Assembly (NCBI GenBank): GCA_035429805.1
Contig: DAOMFL010000043.1
Location: forward strand, 1 to 32,114
DNA: 32,114 nucleotides
From: JALORV01 sp035429805
Lineage (GTDB): Bacteria > Pseudomonadota > Gammaproteobacteria > Burkholderiales > Burkholderiaceae_F
Reading direction: 5' to 3'
The notes beneath the pieces were generated by a model. It had not been told where the DNA came from. It did no database searches and saw nothing but the letters and a program-made list of their open reading frames with translations. Of the stretch, positions 17,701 to 23,721 are shown piece after piece (position 1 is the stretch's first letter; each line of letters begins with the position of its first letter). The position numbers and the translations under genes were made by a program.

Positions 17701-18698
17701 GCGGCGGCCTCGAAGATCGCGCGGTACTGCTCCTCGCTCGCGCGCAGCGCTTCCTCGGCCTGCTTGCGCTCGGTGACGTCACGCACAAAGGCGAGCACCC
17801 GCGGCTGGCCGGCAATCTCCGCGCGTTTCAGCGTCACCTCGTTCCACATCAGGTGTCCGTCGCGATGCCGCGCGTGCCACTCGAAGCGCAGCGGCCCGGC
17901 GCTCACCTTGGCGCGTTCGATGTGGCCGACCGCCTCGGCTTCCGTGTACGGCGGTACGTTCGCACTGATGTCGCCGACGCGCAAGCGGCACAGGGCTTCG
18001 CGCGGGTAGCCGAAAAGGTCGCTCGCCCTGGGGCTGACGTCGAGGATGGTCCCGGTGGCCCAGTCGTGCACGAAAATGGCGTCTTCGTTGGCATCGAAGA
18101 TGGCGCGGTAGCTGGTCTCGGACGCCGCCAGCGCAGCCTGCGCCCGCACGCGTTCCATCTCGGCTGCCGCGCGCATCGCAAAGATCTTCAGCAACGCCTC
18201 GGTCAGCTGCTGACCGGCAATCGGCCTGCGGTTGAGCGCCACGATGATTCCGAGCTGCTCCCCGGCCGCATTCGGGATGGAGTAGCCGGCATAGGCATCG
18301 AAGCCCTGGGCCGCGAACAGCGTGCCGGGGGCGAATTCGGGATTGACGCCCTGGGGCACGAAGCGCGAAGCGCGACCGACAATGTGGCGGCACGGCGTCT
18401 GCGACACGTCGTATTCGACCGCGCGCAGCAGGCGTCCCTCGAAGCACAGCGCGAGCGTGCGCATCCTCTGCCTGCCGTCGTCGACGAACTCCGCGATCAG
18501 CGCCGCGTCGGTGCCGAGCACGCGTGCCAGCCCCAGCGCGAGGTCCTCGAACACGCGGCCGGGCTCGGCGCTCGACACCGCCAGCGCCGCCGCCGTCGTG
18601 CGCTCGAGGACTTCCTGCAGGCCGGCGTCTTCGTCGGGCTGCAGGCTGTTGCCTGCCTGAACTGGCTTGCGTGGTGCCCGCATTTCCTGACTCGTCAC
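14799..18698 (-). CDS. Hybrid sensor histidine kinase, GAF-PAS5-HisKA-HATPase-REC with C-terminal cupin
   Basis: The protein has 1299 residues from the GTG at 18698. An ATG at 18683 is the alternative. There is no signal peptide or membrane helix, so it is cytoplasmic. Order: GAF-like domain (about 28-187); five PAS/PAC units (about 193-315, 318-440, 442-562, 565-685, 688-808) with nearly identical linkers (ALRASEEQYRAIFNASAD); HisKA with His836 in GGIAHDFNN; HATPase with NLAINARDAM, DRGKGI, FDPFFSTK and GSGMGLSMV, plus a CTSC pair at 975-978; a receiver (about 1078-1195) with Asp1085/1086, phospho-acceptor Asp1131, Thr1159 and Lys1181; then a cupin (1209-1299) with His1240, His1242 and His1280. 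It follows the OmpR-type regulator gene by 144 bp and is probably its partner. An array of 10-bp repeats lies in the gap. The cupin on a hybrid kinase is unusual. Confidence 0.93.
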   Translation of the reverse strand: MTSQEMRAPRKPVQAGNSLQPDEDAGLQEVLERTTAAALAVSSAEPGRVFEDLALGLARVLGTDAALIAEFVDDGRQRMRTLALCFEGRLLRAVEYDVSQTPCRHIVGRASRFVPQGVNPEFAPGTLFAAQGFDAYAGYSIPNAAGEQLGIIVALNRRPIAGQQLTEALLKIFAMRAAAEMERVRAQAALAASETSYRAIFDANEDAIFVHDWATGTILDVSPRASDLFGYPREALCRLRVGDISANVPPYTEAEAVGHIERAKVSAGPLRFEWHARHRDGHLMWNEVTLKRAEIAGQPRVLAFVRDVTERKQAEEALRASEEQYRAIFEAAADSLQLLDAQHRVVDVNPAYERMYGKRREDVVGKTLTDLVPAPLREERRALVERALAGETAELLSTGFRGDGTPFDLEVRVIPFQHRGKPHVLGIARDITGRRRAEEAMRASEEQYRAIFNASADALVLRDADFRIVDVNATYERMSGWKRSEVLGIDRVVANPADVAPTIRTLHARALGGETIVLEVPLVRRDGTRYELELRGVPIRHRGQPHVLYMGRDVTERKRAEEALRASEEQYRAIFNASADALVLWNNQYRRVDVNTAYQRMYGWAREDVIGKGYEDPRFPAEYARTRLDLVRRALAGEDCKAELEAIRSDGSRIRTEVHAIPFRHRGEPHVLAIARDITERKHAEEALRASEEQYRAIFNASADAMLLRDDTMLIVDANPAFLALCGLQREQVIGSKRAPFVTEAFEEGAARVLNEAMKGVRGTLLAQTRSFDGTVLDVEVRAIPMLYRGRRHVLAISRNITGEKRAEAERRRFEAQLRQAQKMEAIGQLTGGIAHDFNNILASVMGYVVLAEERVTDVGDAKSVEYLDEALASCRRARDLIQQMLTFSRGGRGEPRALSLTAIVREALPMLRSALPSMLEIDLDTDDTVPAVWMDEVQAHQVLLNLAINARDAMPEGGALRISVHRVEVQDAVCTSCRAAFSGPHVELAVADRGKGIEAALLERIFDPFFSTKALGKGSGMGLSMVHGIVHEHGGHVIVESEPGMGSRFRILLPVHSAAAQKVGRSAGARSGREPLRGRVLLVDDEPSVLAVMRETLSSWGLEVEACPSADHALRTFGQSGDRVDLLVTDQAMPGLTGIDLAARLRQQRPDLPWVLCTGYADADSEALARQAGASAVLLKPIERARLRAALEAALGPRAGQGPSPSAARFAEFEATALAEGFDEVVERRWDADEVLEPHRHPFAVRVLVVAGEMWLTRGDMTQHLLPGETFEIARNELHGERYGPQGAIFWSARRHAT

Positions 18699-18807
18699 GT
18701 TCCGGCTCGGGTCGCACGCGGAATTCCCGAATGCGCCGGGATGCCGTGCGCCTGCGCCACCGAGTGTAGGCAGCCCGCGCCCCGACGGCGCGCGCTGTTA
18801 CACGACT

Positions 18808-18837
18808 GAAACACAGCGATACCGAGCGAAACCAAAT
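18808..18837. promoter_or_regulatory. Three tandem 10-bp repeats upstream of the hybrid kinase gene
   Basis: Units GAAACACAGC, GATACCGAGC and GAAACCAAAT lie head to tail with exact 10-bp spacing. A weaker related hexamer, GTTACA (18797-18802), is 11 bp before the first. The array is in the 144-bp gap between the regulator stop and the kinase start. The same pattern occurs at 19637-19666. One-turn direct repeats are typical of OmpR/PhoB-family binding sites. Confidence 0.55.
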
Positions 18838-18842
18838 GCCGG

Positions 18843-19553
18843 CTACTCGACCGGCGGCACGAACATGTAGCCCGCGCCACGCACGGTCTGGATCGCAAGC
18901 GGGTTGTCCGGATCCACCTCCACCTTGCGTCGCAGGCGCGCGATCCGGATATCGATCGAGCGATCGAACGGCTCCCACTCGCGATTGCGCGTCAGCGTCA
19001 GCAGTCGATCGCGCGTCAGCACCTTGTTCGGGTGATCGATGAACGTCTTCAGCAGATCGAACTCCATCGCCGTCATCGGGACGTCCCGGCCGTCGGCGTC
19101 AAGAAGACGGCGGGCGTCGAGGTCGAGTGTGCAGCGCCCGATGCGCGCGCGGCTGCGCGCCGGCGCCGACGCAGGGGCGGCGCTGTCGTCACGCATCCGG
19201 CGCAGCACGCTCTTCAGGCGAGCCCGCAGCTCGCGCGGATCGAAAGGCTTCGCGACGTAGTCGTCCGCGCCCATCTCCAGGCCGACGACCCGGTCGACGA
19301 CTCCGTCGGCGGCCGTCACCATGATGATGCCGACGGAATGGCGCTCCCTCAGGTAACGCGCCAGCGCGAGCCCGTCTTCGCCCGGCAGACCGATATCGAG
19401 CAGCACGACGTCCGGCACCCTGCGTTCGAGCGCCGCGCGCATCTCTGAGCCGCTGGCGACCGCGGTCACCTCGTAGTCGTGCGACCCGAGGTATTCGACG
19501 AGCATGCGACGCACGTCGGCGTCGTCGTCCACCACCAGCACACAGGCAGTCAT
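18843..19553 (-). CDS. OmpR/PhoB-family response regulator
   Basis: The protein has 236 residues. The receiver domain (1-120) has the acidic pair in VLVVDDD, phospho-acceptor Asp53 (LLDIGLPGEDG), Thr in MVTAADG and Lys in YVAKPFDPREL. The C-terminal winged helix (about 137-236) has the usual MEFDLLKTFIDHPNKVLTRDRLL and the recognition-helix region DRSIDIRIARLRRKVEVDP, ending in GAGYMFVPP. It is very likely phosphorylated by the hybrid kinase encoded just downstream. The recognition helix and ARLRRK turn resemble the OmpR/TorR-type subgroup. The gene is divergent from the DUF1127 gene, and the 194-bp gap between them carries the 10-bp repeat array. Confidence 0.95.
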   Translation of the reverse strand: MTACVLVVDDDADVRRMLVEYLGSHDYEVTAVASGSEMRAALERRVPDVVLLDIGLPGEDGLALARYLRERHSVGIIMVTAADGVVDRVVGLEMGADDYVAKPFDPRELRARLKSVLRRMRDDSAAPASAPARSRARIGRCTLDLDARRLLDADGRDVPMTAMEFDLLKTFIDHPNKVLTRDRLLTLTRNREWEPFDRSIDIRIARLRRKVEVDPDNPLAIQTVRGAGYMFVPPVE

Positions 19554-19636
19554 GACCGGAGCACGCGTTCGCTGGAACAGTGGCGCGGATTATGGGACGC
19601 GTGCCGCGCGTCGTCGATACGGTGTTTTCGAGCCCT

Positions 19637-19666
19637 GATACCGAGCGATACACAGCGATGCAGCAC
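19637..19666. promoter_or_regulatory. Three tandem 10-bp repeats between the response regulator and DUF1127 genes
   Basis: GATACCGAGC, GATACACAGC and GATGCAGCAC follow one another with exact 10-bp spacing. A further GATACG lies 21 bp upstream (19616-19621), two turns away. Two of the units match those at 18808-18837 closely. The site sits 84 bp before the regulator start on one side and 82 bp before the DUF1127 start on the other, so it could control both directions. Confidence 0.6.
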
Positions 19667-19747
19667 TGAAAGGTGCCGGACACCGGCGCTGCCTAGAGTG
19701 CCGTCCATCGCAACGCCGGTATCGCCGGCACCGTCAGGAGAGCATCG

Positions 19748-20287
19748 ATGACTACCCAGCAGATGACACTCGTCGCCCCGCCTGCAGCCGCCGCGCGCGG
19801 CTCCGTCACCGGGCTGGCGCGTGTGAAGCGAACCTATCCAACCTCGGCAGTGCGCACTGGCGAAGCCTCCAACGACCGGGCATTCGCCCCGGCGACGGGC
19901 GACGCGGCGGAACTCGAGGCCTGGTCGCGGCGCGCAGCGGCGGCCAGCGGATTCGGCGACGCTGCGGATGCGACCGGAGGTGATTCCGCAGGCAGCTACC
20001 AGCACCAGCTGCAGGCTCGCGCCGCGCGCCACGCCGGTCTGTCAGCCGCGTTCGCAGTCATGACCGGCACGGTGATCGATGCCGCCCATCGCGCGCTCGC
20101 ATCCTGGCGACGCGCACGCGACGCGCACGCCACCTACCGCGCACTGAGCCGGCTCGATGCCCGCACGCTGCGCGACGTTGGACTCGACCGCAGCGAGCTG
20201 CGATCTGTCGCTGCAGAACTCGCGGGCGAAGCCGACCGCTCGCGCATCCAGGCGTTGCGCTCGCTGCGCATGCTGTCCGTCTTCTAG
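19748..20287 (+). CDS. DUF1127 domain protein with long N-terminal extension
   Basis: The protein has 179 residues and starts behind AGGAGA. The last 60 or so residues hold the DUF1127 (YjiS-like) motif: W120RRARDAHATYRALSRLD, then RTLRDVGLDRSELRSVA. Usual members are only 45-70 residues long. Here about 110 residues of low-complexity Ala/Gly/Arg-rich sequence precede the motif, and its function is unknown. Short DUF1127 proteins in alphaproteobacteria act in RNA or phosphate-related regulation, but that role cannot be carried over with certainty. It is the first gene of a plus-strand run whose second gene starts 36 bp later. Confidence 0.8.
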   Translation: MTTQQMTLVAPPAAAARGSVTGLARVKRTYPTSAVRTGEASNDRAFAPATGDAAELEAWSRRAAAASGFGDAADATGGDSAGSYQHQLQARAARHAGLSAAFAVMTGTVIDAAHRALASWRRARDAHATYRALSRLDARTLRDVGLDRSELRSVAAELAGEADRSRIQALRSLRMLSVF

Positions 20288-20323
20288 CTGAACGTTCCTC
20301 AACCCCTCAAGGAGAACACCGCC

Positions 20324-21307
20324 ATGCAATCCGTTGCAGCCGCCACCGCATCCCGCCCGTCTCCCGACGCCCTCACCCGGGTCGCGACCGACCAGCAGCG
20401 CTATGCGAAGACCATCGAAGTTTCGAAGCGCATTCGCTGGGACATCGACCGCGATGTGATCCGCGGCCGGCAGTTCGACTTCGGCAGGAAGTTCCTGCCG
20501 GACGGGCTGTCGAAGCTCGACGAGCTGGGCTTCATCAGCCCGGAGGAACACCGCTTCCTGAGCCAGATCCAGGGTCGCACGTACGCCAACATCTTCGGGC
20601 TGGTCGAGCGCTACATCGGCGCCAAGATCATGGAGGTGAGCCGCGACCACTGGCTTGGCGACCAGGTCGCGCTGGAAGCGCTGATCCGCTTCACCGACGA
20701 GGAGCTCAAGCACCAGGAACTGTTCCGGCGCCTCGAGGCGATGGCGGCCGAAGGCATGCCTCCCGGATACAGCTTTGCCCCGCAGCCCAACGAGGTCGCG
20801 AGCGTCGTGCTGAGCAAGTCGACCTGGGCCGTGCTGGGCCTCACGCTGGACATCGAGCTCTTCACGCAGGCGCACTACCGCGCCAGCATCGAGCCCGACT
20901 CCGACCTGTCGCCGCTGTGGAAGGACGTGTTCCTGTTCCACTGGAAGGAGGAATCGCAGCACGCGATTCTCGACGAGCTGGAGTGGAAGCGCGAGGACGC
21001 ACGCCTGACGCCCGCCGAGCGCGACGCTGCGGTCGACGACCTGCTTGCGCTGGTTGCCGCCGTTGACGGCATCCTGCAGGCGCAGGCCCGCGCCGACGCC
21101 GATTACTTCCTGCTGCAGGCCGGCCGCACGTTCAGTGAAGCGGAGCGCTCGGCGGTACACGCCAAGCTGCTCGAGGCCTACCGCTGGCAGTACATCTTCT
21201 CCGGCGTGCAGGAACCGCGCTTCCTCGAGGTGCTCGGCGGAATGATCACGCCGGACCAGGGCGAGCGCATCAAGGCCGCGCTGGGAACGATCGGCCGGAC
21301 CCATTGA
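20324..21307 (+). CDS. Ferritin-like diiron protein (possible oxygenase)
   Basis: The protein has 327 residues and starts behind AAGGAG. It has a four-helix diiron ligand set: Glu95 (LVERYIG), Glu127-x2-His130 (DEELKHQE), Glu178 (DIELFTQAHY) and Glu210-x2-His213 (KEESQHAILDE). This E, ExxH, E, ExxH order is that of carboxylate-bridged diiron enzymes. The family could be AurF-like N-oxygenases or the related uncharacterised diiron oxygenases. The sequence lacks any signal peptide, so it acts in the cytoplasm. Neighbours are a hydrolase and an NAD(P)-dependent 2-hydroxyacid dehydrogenase, which suggests a short oxidative pathway. A stable stem-loop follows 16 bp after the stop. Confidence 0.85.
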   Translation: MQSVAAATASRPSPDALTRVATDQQRYAKTIEVSKRIRWDIDRDVIRGRQFDFGRKFLPDGLSKLDELGFISPEEHRFLSQIQGRTYANIFGLVERYIGAKIMEVSRDHWLGDQVALEALIRFTDEELKHQELFRRLEAMAAEGMPPGYSFAPQPNEVASVVLSKSTWAVLGLTLDIELFTQAHYRASIEPDSDLSPLWKDVFLFHWKEESQHAILDELEWKREDARLTPAERDAAVDDLLALVAAVDGILQAQARADADYFLLQAGRTFSEAERSAVHAKLLEAYRWQYIFSGVQEPRFLEVLGGMITPDQGERIKAALGTIGRTH

Positions 21308-21323
21308 CTTTGTTCCCGAAGAC

Positions 21324-21355
21324 CGGCCTGCCATCGCCCCTGCGATGGCAGGCCG
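21324..21355 (+). terminator. 14-bp perfect stem-loop between diiron and hydrolase genes
   Basis: CGGCCTGCCATCGC and its exact complement GCGATGGCAGGCCG flank a CCCT loop. It lies between two same-strand genes. No U-run follows (ACAAATCC), so it may be a partial terminator or an mRNA-stabilising or processing element. Confidence 0.6.
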
Positions 21356-21391
21356 ACAAATCCACTCATTCGCACTCCAGCCGAGGTTCAT

Positions 21392-22228
21392 ATGGAATCG
21401 AGCACAAGCCACGTCCGTGGCGCCGGACAGCGCCCCACCGTCATCCTGCTGCACTCCAGCGCGAGCTCGGGCCGTCAATGGGACGTGCTGGTCGCGATGC
21501 TGCAGTCGCGCTACCAGCTGCACGCCGTCGACCTCCACGGCCACGGCACTACCCCGTCCTGGAACGGTGCGCACCGTATGCGCCTGCAGGACGAACTGGC
21601 GCGGGTGCAGCCCCTGCTGCGAACGGGCGCCCCGGTGCACCTCGTCGGGCATTCCTACGGCGGAGCACTGGCGCTCAGCCTGGCAGCGTCCCGGCCCGAC
21701 CGCATCGCCAGCGTCGCGGTCTATGAGCCGGTGATGTTCAGGCTGCTGTTCGATTACAGCCCGCGCGACCGGACGATGAGCGACGTCCTCAACATCGCGC
21801 GCTCGATCCGCAACTGGCACGCCCTCGGTCACGCCGACCACGCCGCCCGACGCTTCGTCGACTTCTGGTCCGGCGACGGCACCTGGGACCGGCTCGCACC
21901 GGTCCCGCAGCAGCTCGTCGCCGCCCGCATGGGTTCTGTCATCGGACATTTCGACGCGCTCTTTGGCGACTCTCTGACACGCGCCGAGCTGCACCAGCTC
22001 GCGGTGCCGACGCTGTGCATGACCGGCGCCCGGACGCAGCCCGCAGCGCGCCGTATCGGCGAACTGCTGCGCTTCGCGCTGCCGCAGGCGGTCCACGAGG
22101 CCGTGCCCGGCGCCGGACACATGGGGCCCATCACCCACGCGGCGGCCGTGGCCCGGCGCATCGGCGCCTTTCTCGATGCCCAGGTTGCCGCCGCCTCGCG
22201 GACAGAAGACCTGCTCGAGGCCGCCTGA
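21392..22228 (+). CDS. Alpha/beta hydrolase
   Basis: The protein has 278 residues and no signal peptide. The fold is opened by VILLHSSASSGRQW (oxyanion loop) and AVDLHGHG. The nucleophile elbow is GHSYGG with Ser88, and the catalytic His is His243 in GAGHMGP. At the place where the Asp usually sits after strand 6 the sequence reads MTGARTQPA, so the acid is either displaced or absent. The cap region (about 110-190) is helical. Esterase, lactonase or C-C hydrolase activity is possible. It lies 84 bp after the diiron gene, across a stem-loop, with a GAGG ribosome-binding site. Confidence 0.88.
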   Translation: MESSTSHVRGAGQRPTVILLHSSASSGRQWDVLVAMLQSRYQLHAVDLHGHGTTPSWNGAHRMRLQDELARVQPLLRTGAPVHLVGHSYGGALALSLAASRPDRIASVAVYEPVMFRLLFDYSPRDRTMSDVLNIARSIRNWHALGHADHAARRFVDFWSGDGTWDRLAPVPQQLVAARMGSVIGHFDALFGDSLTRAELHQLAVPTLCMTGARTQPAARRIGELLRFALPQAVHEAVPGAGHMGPITHAAAVARRIGAFLDAQVAAASRTEDLLEAA

Positions 22229-22248
22229 GGCGCGCGGGTCGATCCGAT

Positions 22249-22288
22249 ATGCTGCCCGGCGCGGTCGTCCGACCGCACCGGGCAGCAT
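22249..22288 (+). terminator. 17-bp stem-loop between hydrolase and dehydrogenase genes
   Basis: ATGCTGCCCGG pairs with CCGGGCAGCAT, then after one C/A mismatch GCGGTC pairs with GACCGC around a GTCC loop. No U-run follows. It resembles the hairpin one gene upstream and is either a terminator or an mRNA-processing element. Confidence 0.6.
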
Positions 22289-22309
22289 CATTGACAGACA
22301 GCGGCGCCG

Positions 22310-23302
22310 ATGAAGATCACGATCCTCGACGACTACTTCGGCACGCTGCGCACGCTGCCGTGCTTCCGCAAGCTCGACGGGCACGATGTGACGGTCTGGA
22401 ACGACCACGTGCAGGACACCGACGCGCTCGCCGAACGGCTGAAGGACACCGAAGCGCTGGTGCTGATCCGCGAGCGCACGCAGATCCGGGCGCCGCTGCT
22501 CGCGCGCCTTGGCCGTCTGCGGCTCATCAGCCAGCGCAGCGTCTATCCGCACATCGACATCGACGCCTGCACGCGGCACGGTGTCGTCGTGTGCTCCAAC
22601 ATGCATGCGGGCACACCGTCGTACGCGGCGGCCGAGCTGACCTGGGCGCTGGTGCTGGCCGCCGCGCGGCGGCTGCCGCAGCAGGTGGCGGCCCTGCGTT
22701 CGGGCCTCTGGCAGACGGCGGTGGGTGACACGCTGCGCGGCAAGGTCCTCGGCGTCTACGGCTATGGCCGCATCGGTGCGACGGTGGCCGGCTACGGCCG
22801 GGCGTTCGGCATGACGGTGCTCGTCTGGGCGCGCCCAGCCTCGTGTGATCGCGCGCGCGCCGATGGCTACGAGATCGCCGCCGGCAAGCGTGACTTCTTC
22901 GAGCGCTGTGATGTCCTGTCGCTGCACCTGCGCCTGGTCGACGCCACGCGCGGCATAGTCACCGCAGAGGACCTCGCCGCGATGAAGCCGACCGCGATCT
23001 TCGTCAACACCAGCCGCGCCCAGCTGGTCGCGCCGGACGCGCTTGTCGCGGCACTGCGCGCCGGGAGGCCGGGATTCGCGGCCGTCGACGTGTTCGAGCA
23101 GGAGCCGTTGCGCAACCCGGCGCATCCGCTGCTGACGATGGACAACGTCGTCTGCACGCCGCACATCGGCTACGTGACGCGCGACGAGTACGAACTGCAG
23201 TTCTCGGACATCTTCGAGCAGATCGTCGCCTTCGCCGCCGGCAGCCCGATCAACGTCGTCAATCCCGAGGTGCTGGCACCGCAGTCGGGCTCGCGCGCAT
23301 AG
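22310..23302 (+). CDS. D-2-hydroxyacid dehydrogenase (NAD-dependent)
   Basis: The protein has 330 residues. The Rossmann motif GYGRIG (151-156) is followed by VLVWARP, with no acidic residue at the end of the second strand, so NADP use is possible. The catalytic set is Arg236 (NTSRAQLV), Glu265 (FEQEPL) and His285 (TPHIGY). The family reduces 2-oxo acids to D-2-hydroxy acids or the reverse, as in phosphoglycerate or glyoxylate/hydroxypyruvate dehydrogenases. It is the last gene of the plus-strand run and its end overlaps the convergent membrane protein gene by 44 bp. The start at 22310 follows only a weak ribosome-binding site. Confidence 0.93.
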   Translation: MKITILDDYFGTLRTLPCFRKLDGHDVTVWNDHVQDTDALAERLKDTEALVLIRERTQIRAPLLARLGRLRLISQRSVYPHIDIDACTRHGVVVCSNMHAGTPSYAAAELTWALVLAAARRLPQQVAALRSGLWQTAVGDTLRGKVLGVYGYGRIGATVAGYGRAFGMTVLVWARPASCDRARADGYEIAAGKRDFFERCDVLSLHLRLVDATRGIVTAEDLAAMKPTAIFVNTSRAQLVAPDALVAALRAGRPGFAAVDVFEQEPLRNPAHPLLTMDNVVCTPHIGYVTRDEYELQFSDIFEQIVAFAAGSPINVVNPEVLAPQSGSRA

Positions 23303-23714
23303 GGCCCGTGGCGCCGGTCGGCATGCGCGTGAGGATCGAACCCGGCGCCGGCGGCGCGCAGATGACCCACCGAACGAGTCCCCATGAGAGCGGAACCGGC
23401 CGGTTCCATGGGGCCAGCGCCAGCATGCGCGCCAGCAGGCAGTAGTCGAAGGCGATTCGCGCCGTCAGTCCGATGAAGAGAGCGACTTGCAGTAGCGAAA
23501 GCCACGGCAGCAGACCCAGCAGCAGCAGACCGAGGAAGGCGGCGCGAACCTGGACTTCAAGGGTGCCTGCGAACCGCGCCTGCAGCGCGAAGTGTGCCGC
23601 GTGAAGCGCCGTCAGCCCGATCGCAGCGTGGATTCCGGGCGCCCACCCGCCGAAGTACGTCGCCATTGCGATGGCCGTCAGCGGCCAGTAGGCGCGCTTG
23701 AGACTCGCGTTCAT
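23259..23714 (-). CDS. Small integral membrane protein, unknown function
   Basis: The protein has 151 residues and starts at 23714 behind GAGG. It has three or four hydrophobic helices: YWPLTAIAMATYFGGWAPG, ALHAAHFALQ, AAFLGLLLLGLLPWLSLLQVALF and a less certain one near LARMLALAPW. The last 40 residues are polar, rich in Pro and Ala. It begins seven bases after the MFS stop codon and is probably co-transcribed with it. I do not recognise a named family. The 3' end overlaps the dehydrogenase gene on the opposite strand. Confidence 0.65.
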   Translation of the reverse strand: MNASLKRAYWPLTAIAMATYFGGWAPGIHAAIGLTALHAAHFALQARFAGTLEVQVRAAFLGLLLLGLLPWLSLLQVALFIGLTARIAFDYCLLARMLALAPWNRPVPLSWGLVRWVICAPPAPGSILTRMPTGATGPMRASPTAVPAPRD

Positions 23715-23721
23715 CGTCGCC

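Noticed and set aside
16320..18809. Plus-strand open frame of 829 codons opposite the hybrid kinase
   Set aside because: It mirrors the kinase coding sequence at high GC. Its translation is Arg/His/Ala-rich with no motif, while the kinase frame shows all domain signatures.
20042..23164. Minus-strand open frame of 1040 codons opposite the diiron, hydrolase and dehydrogenase genes
   Set aside because: The translation is low-complexity (Arg, Asp, Gln, Ala) and crosses the intergenic hairpins. The plus-strand genes have ribosome-binding sites and catalytic motifs.
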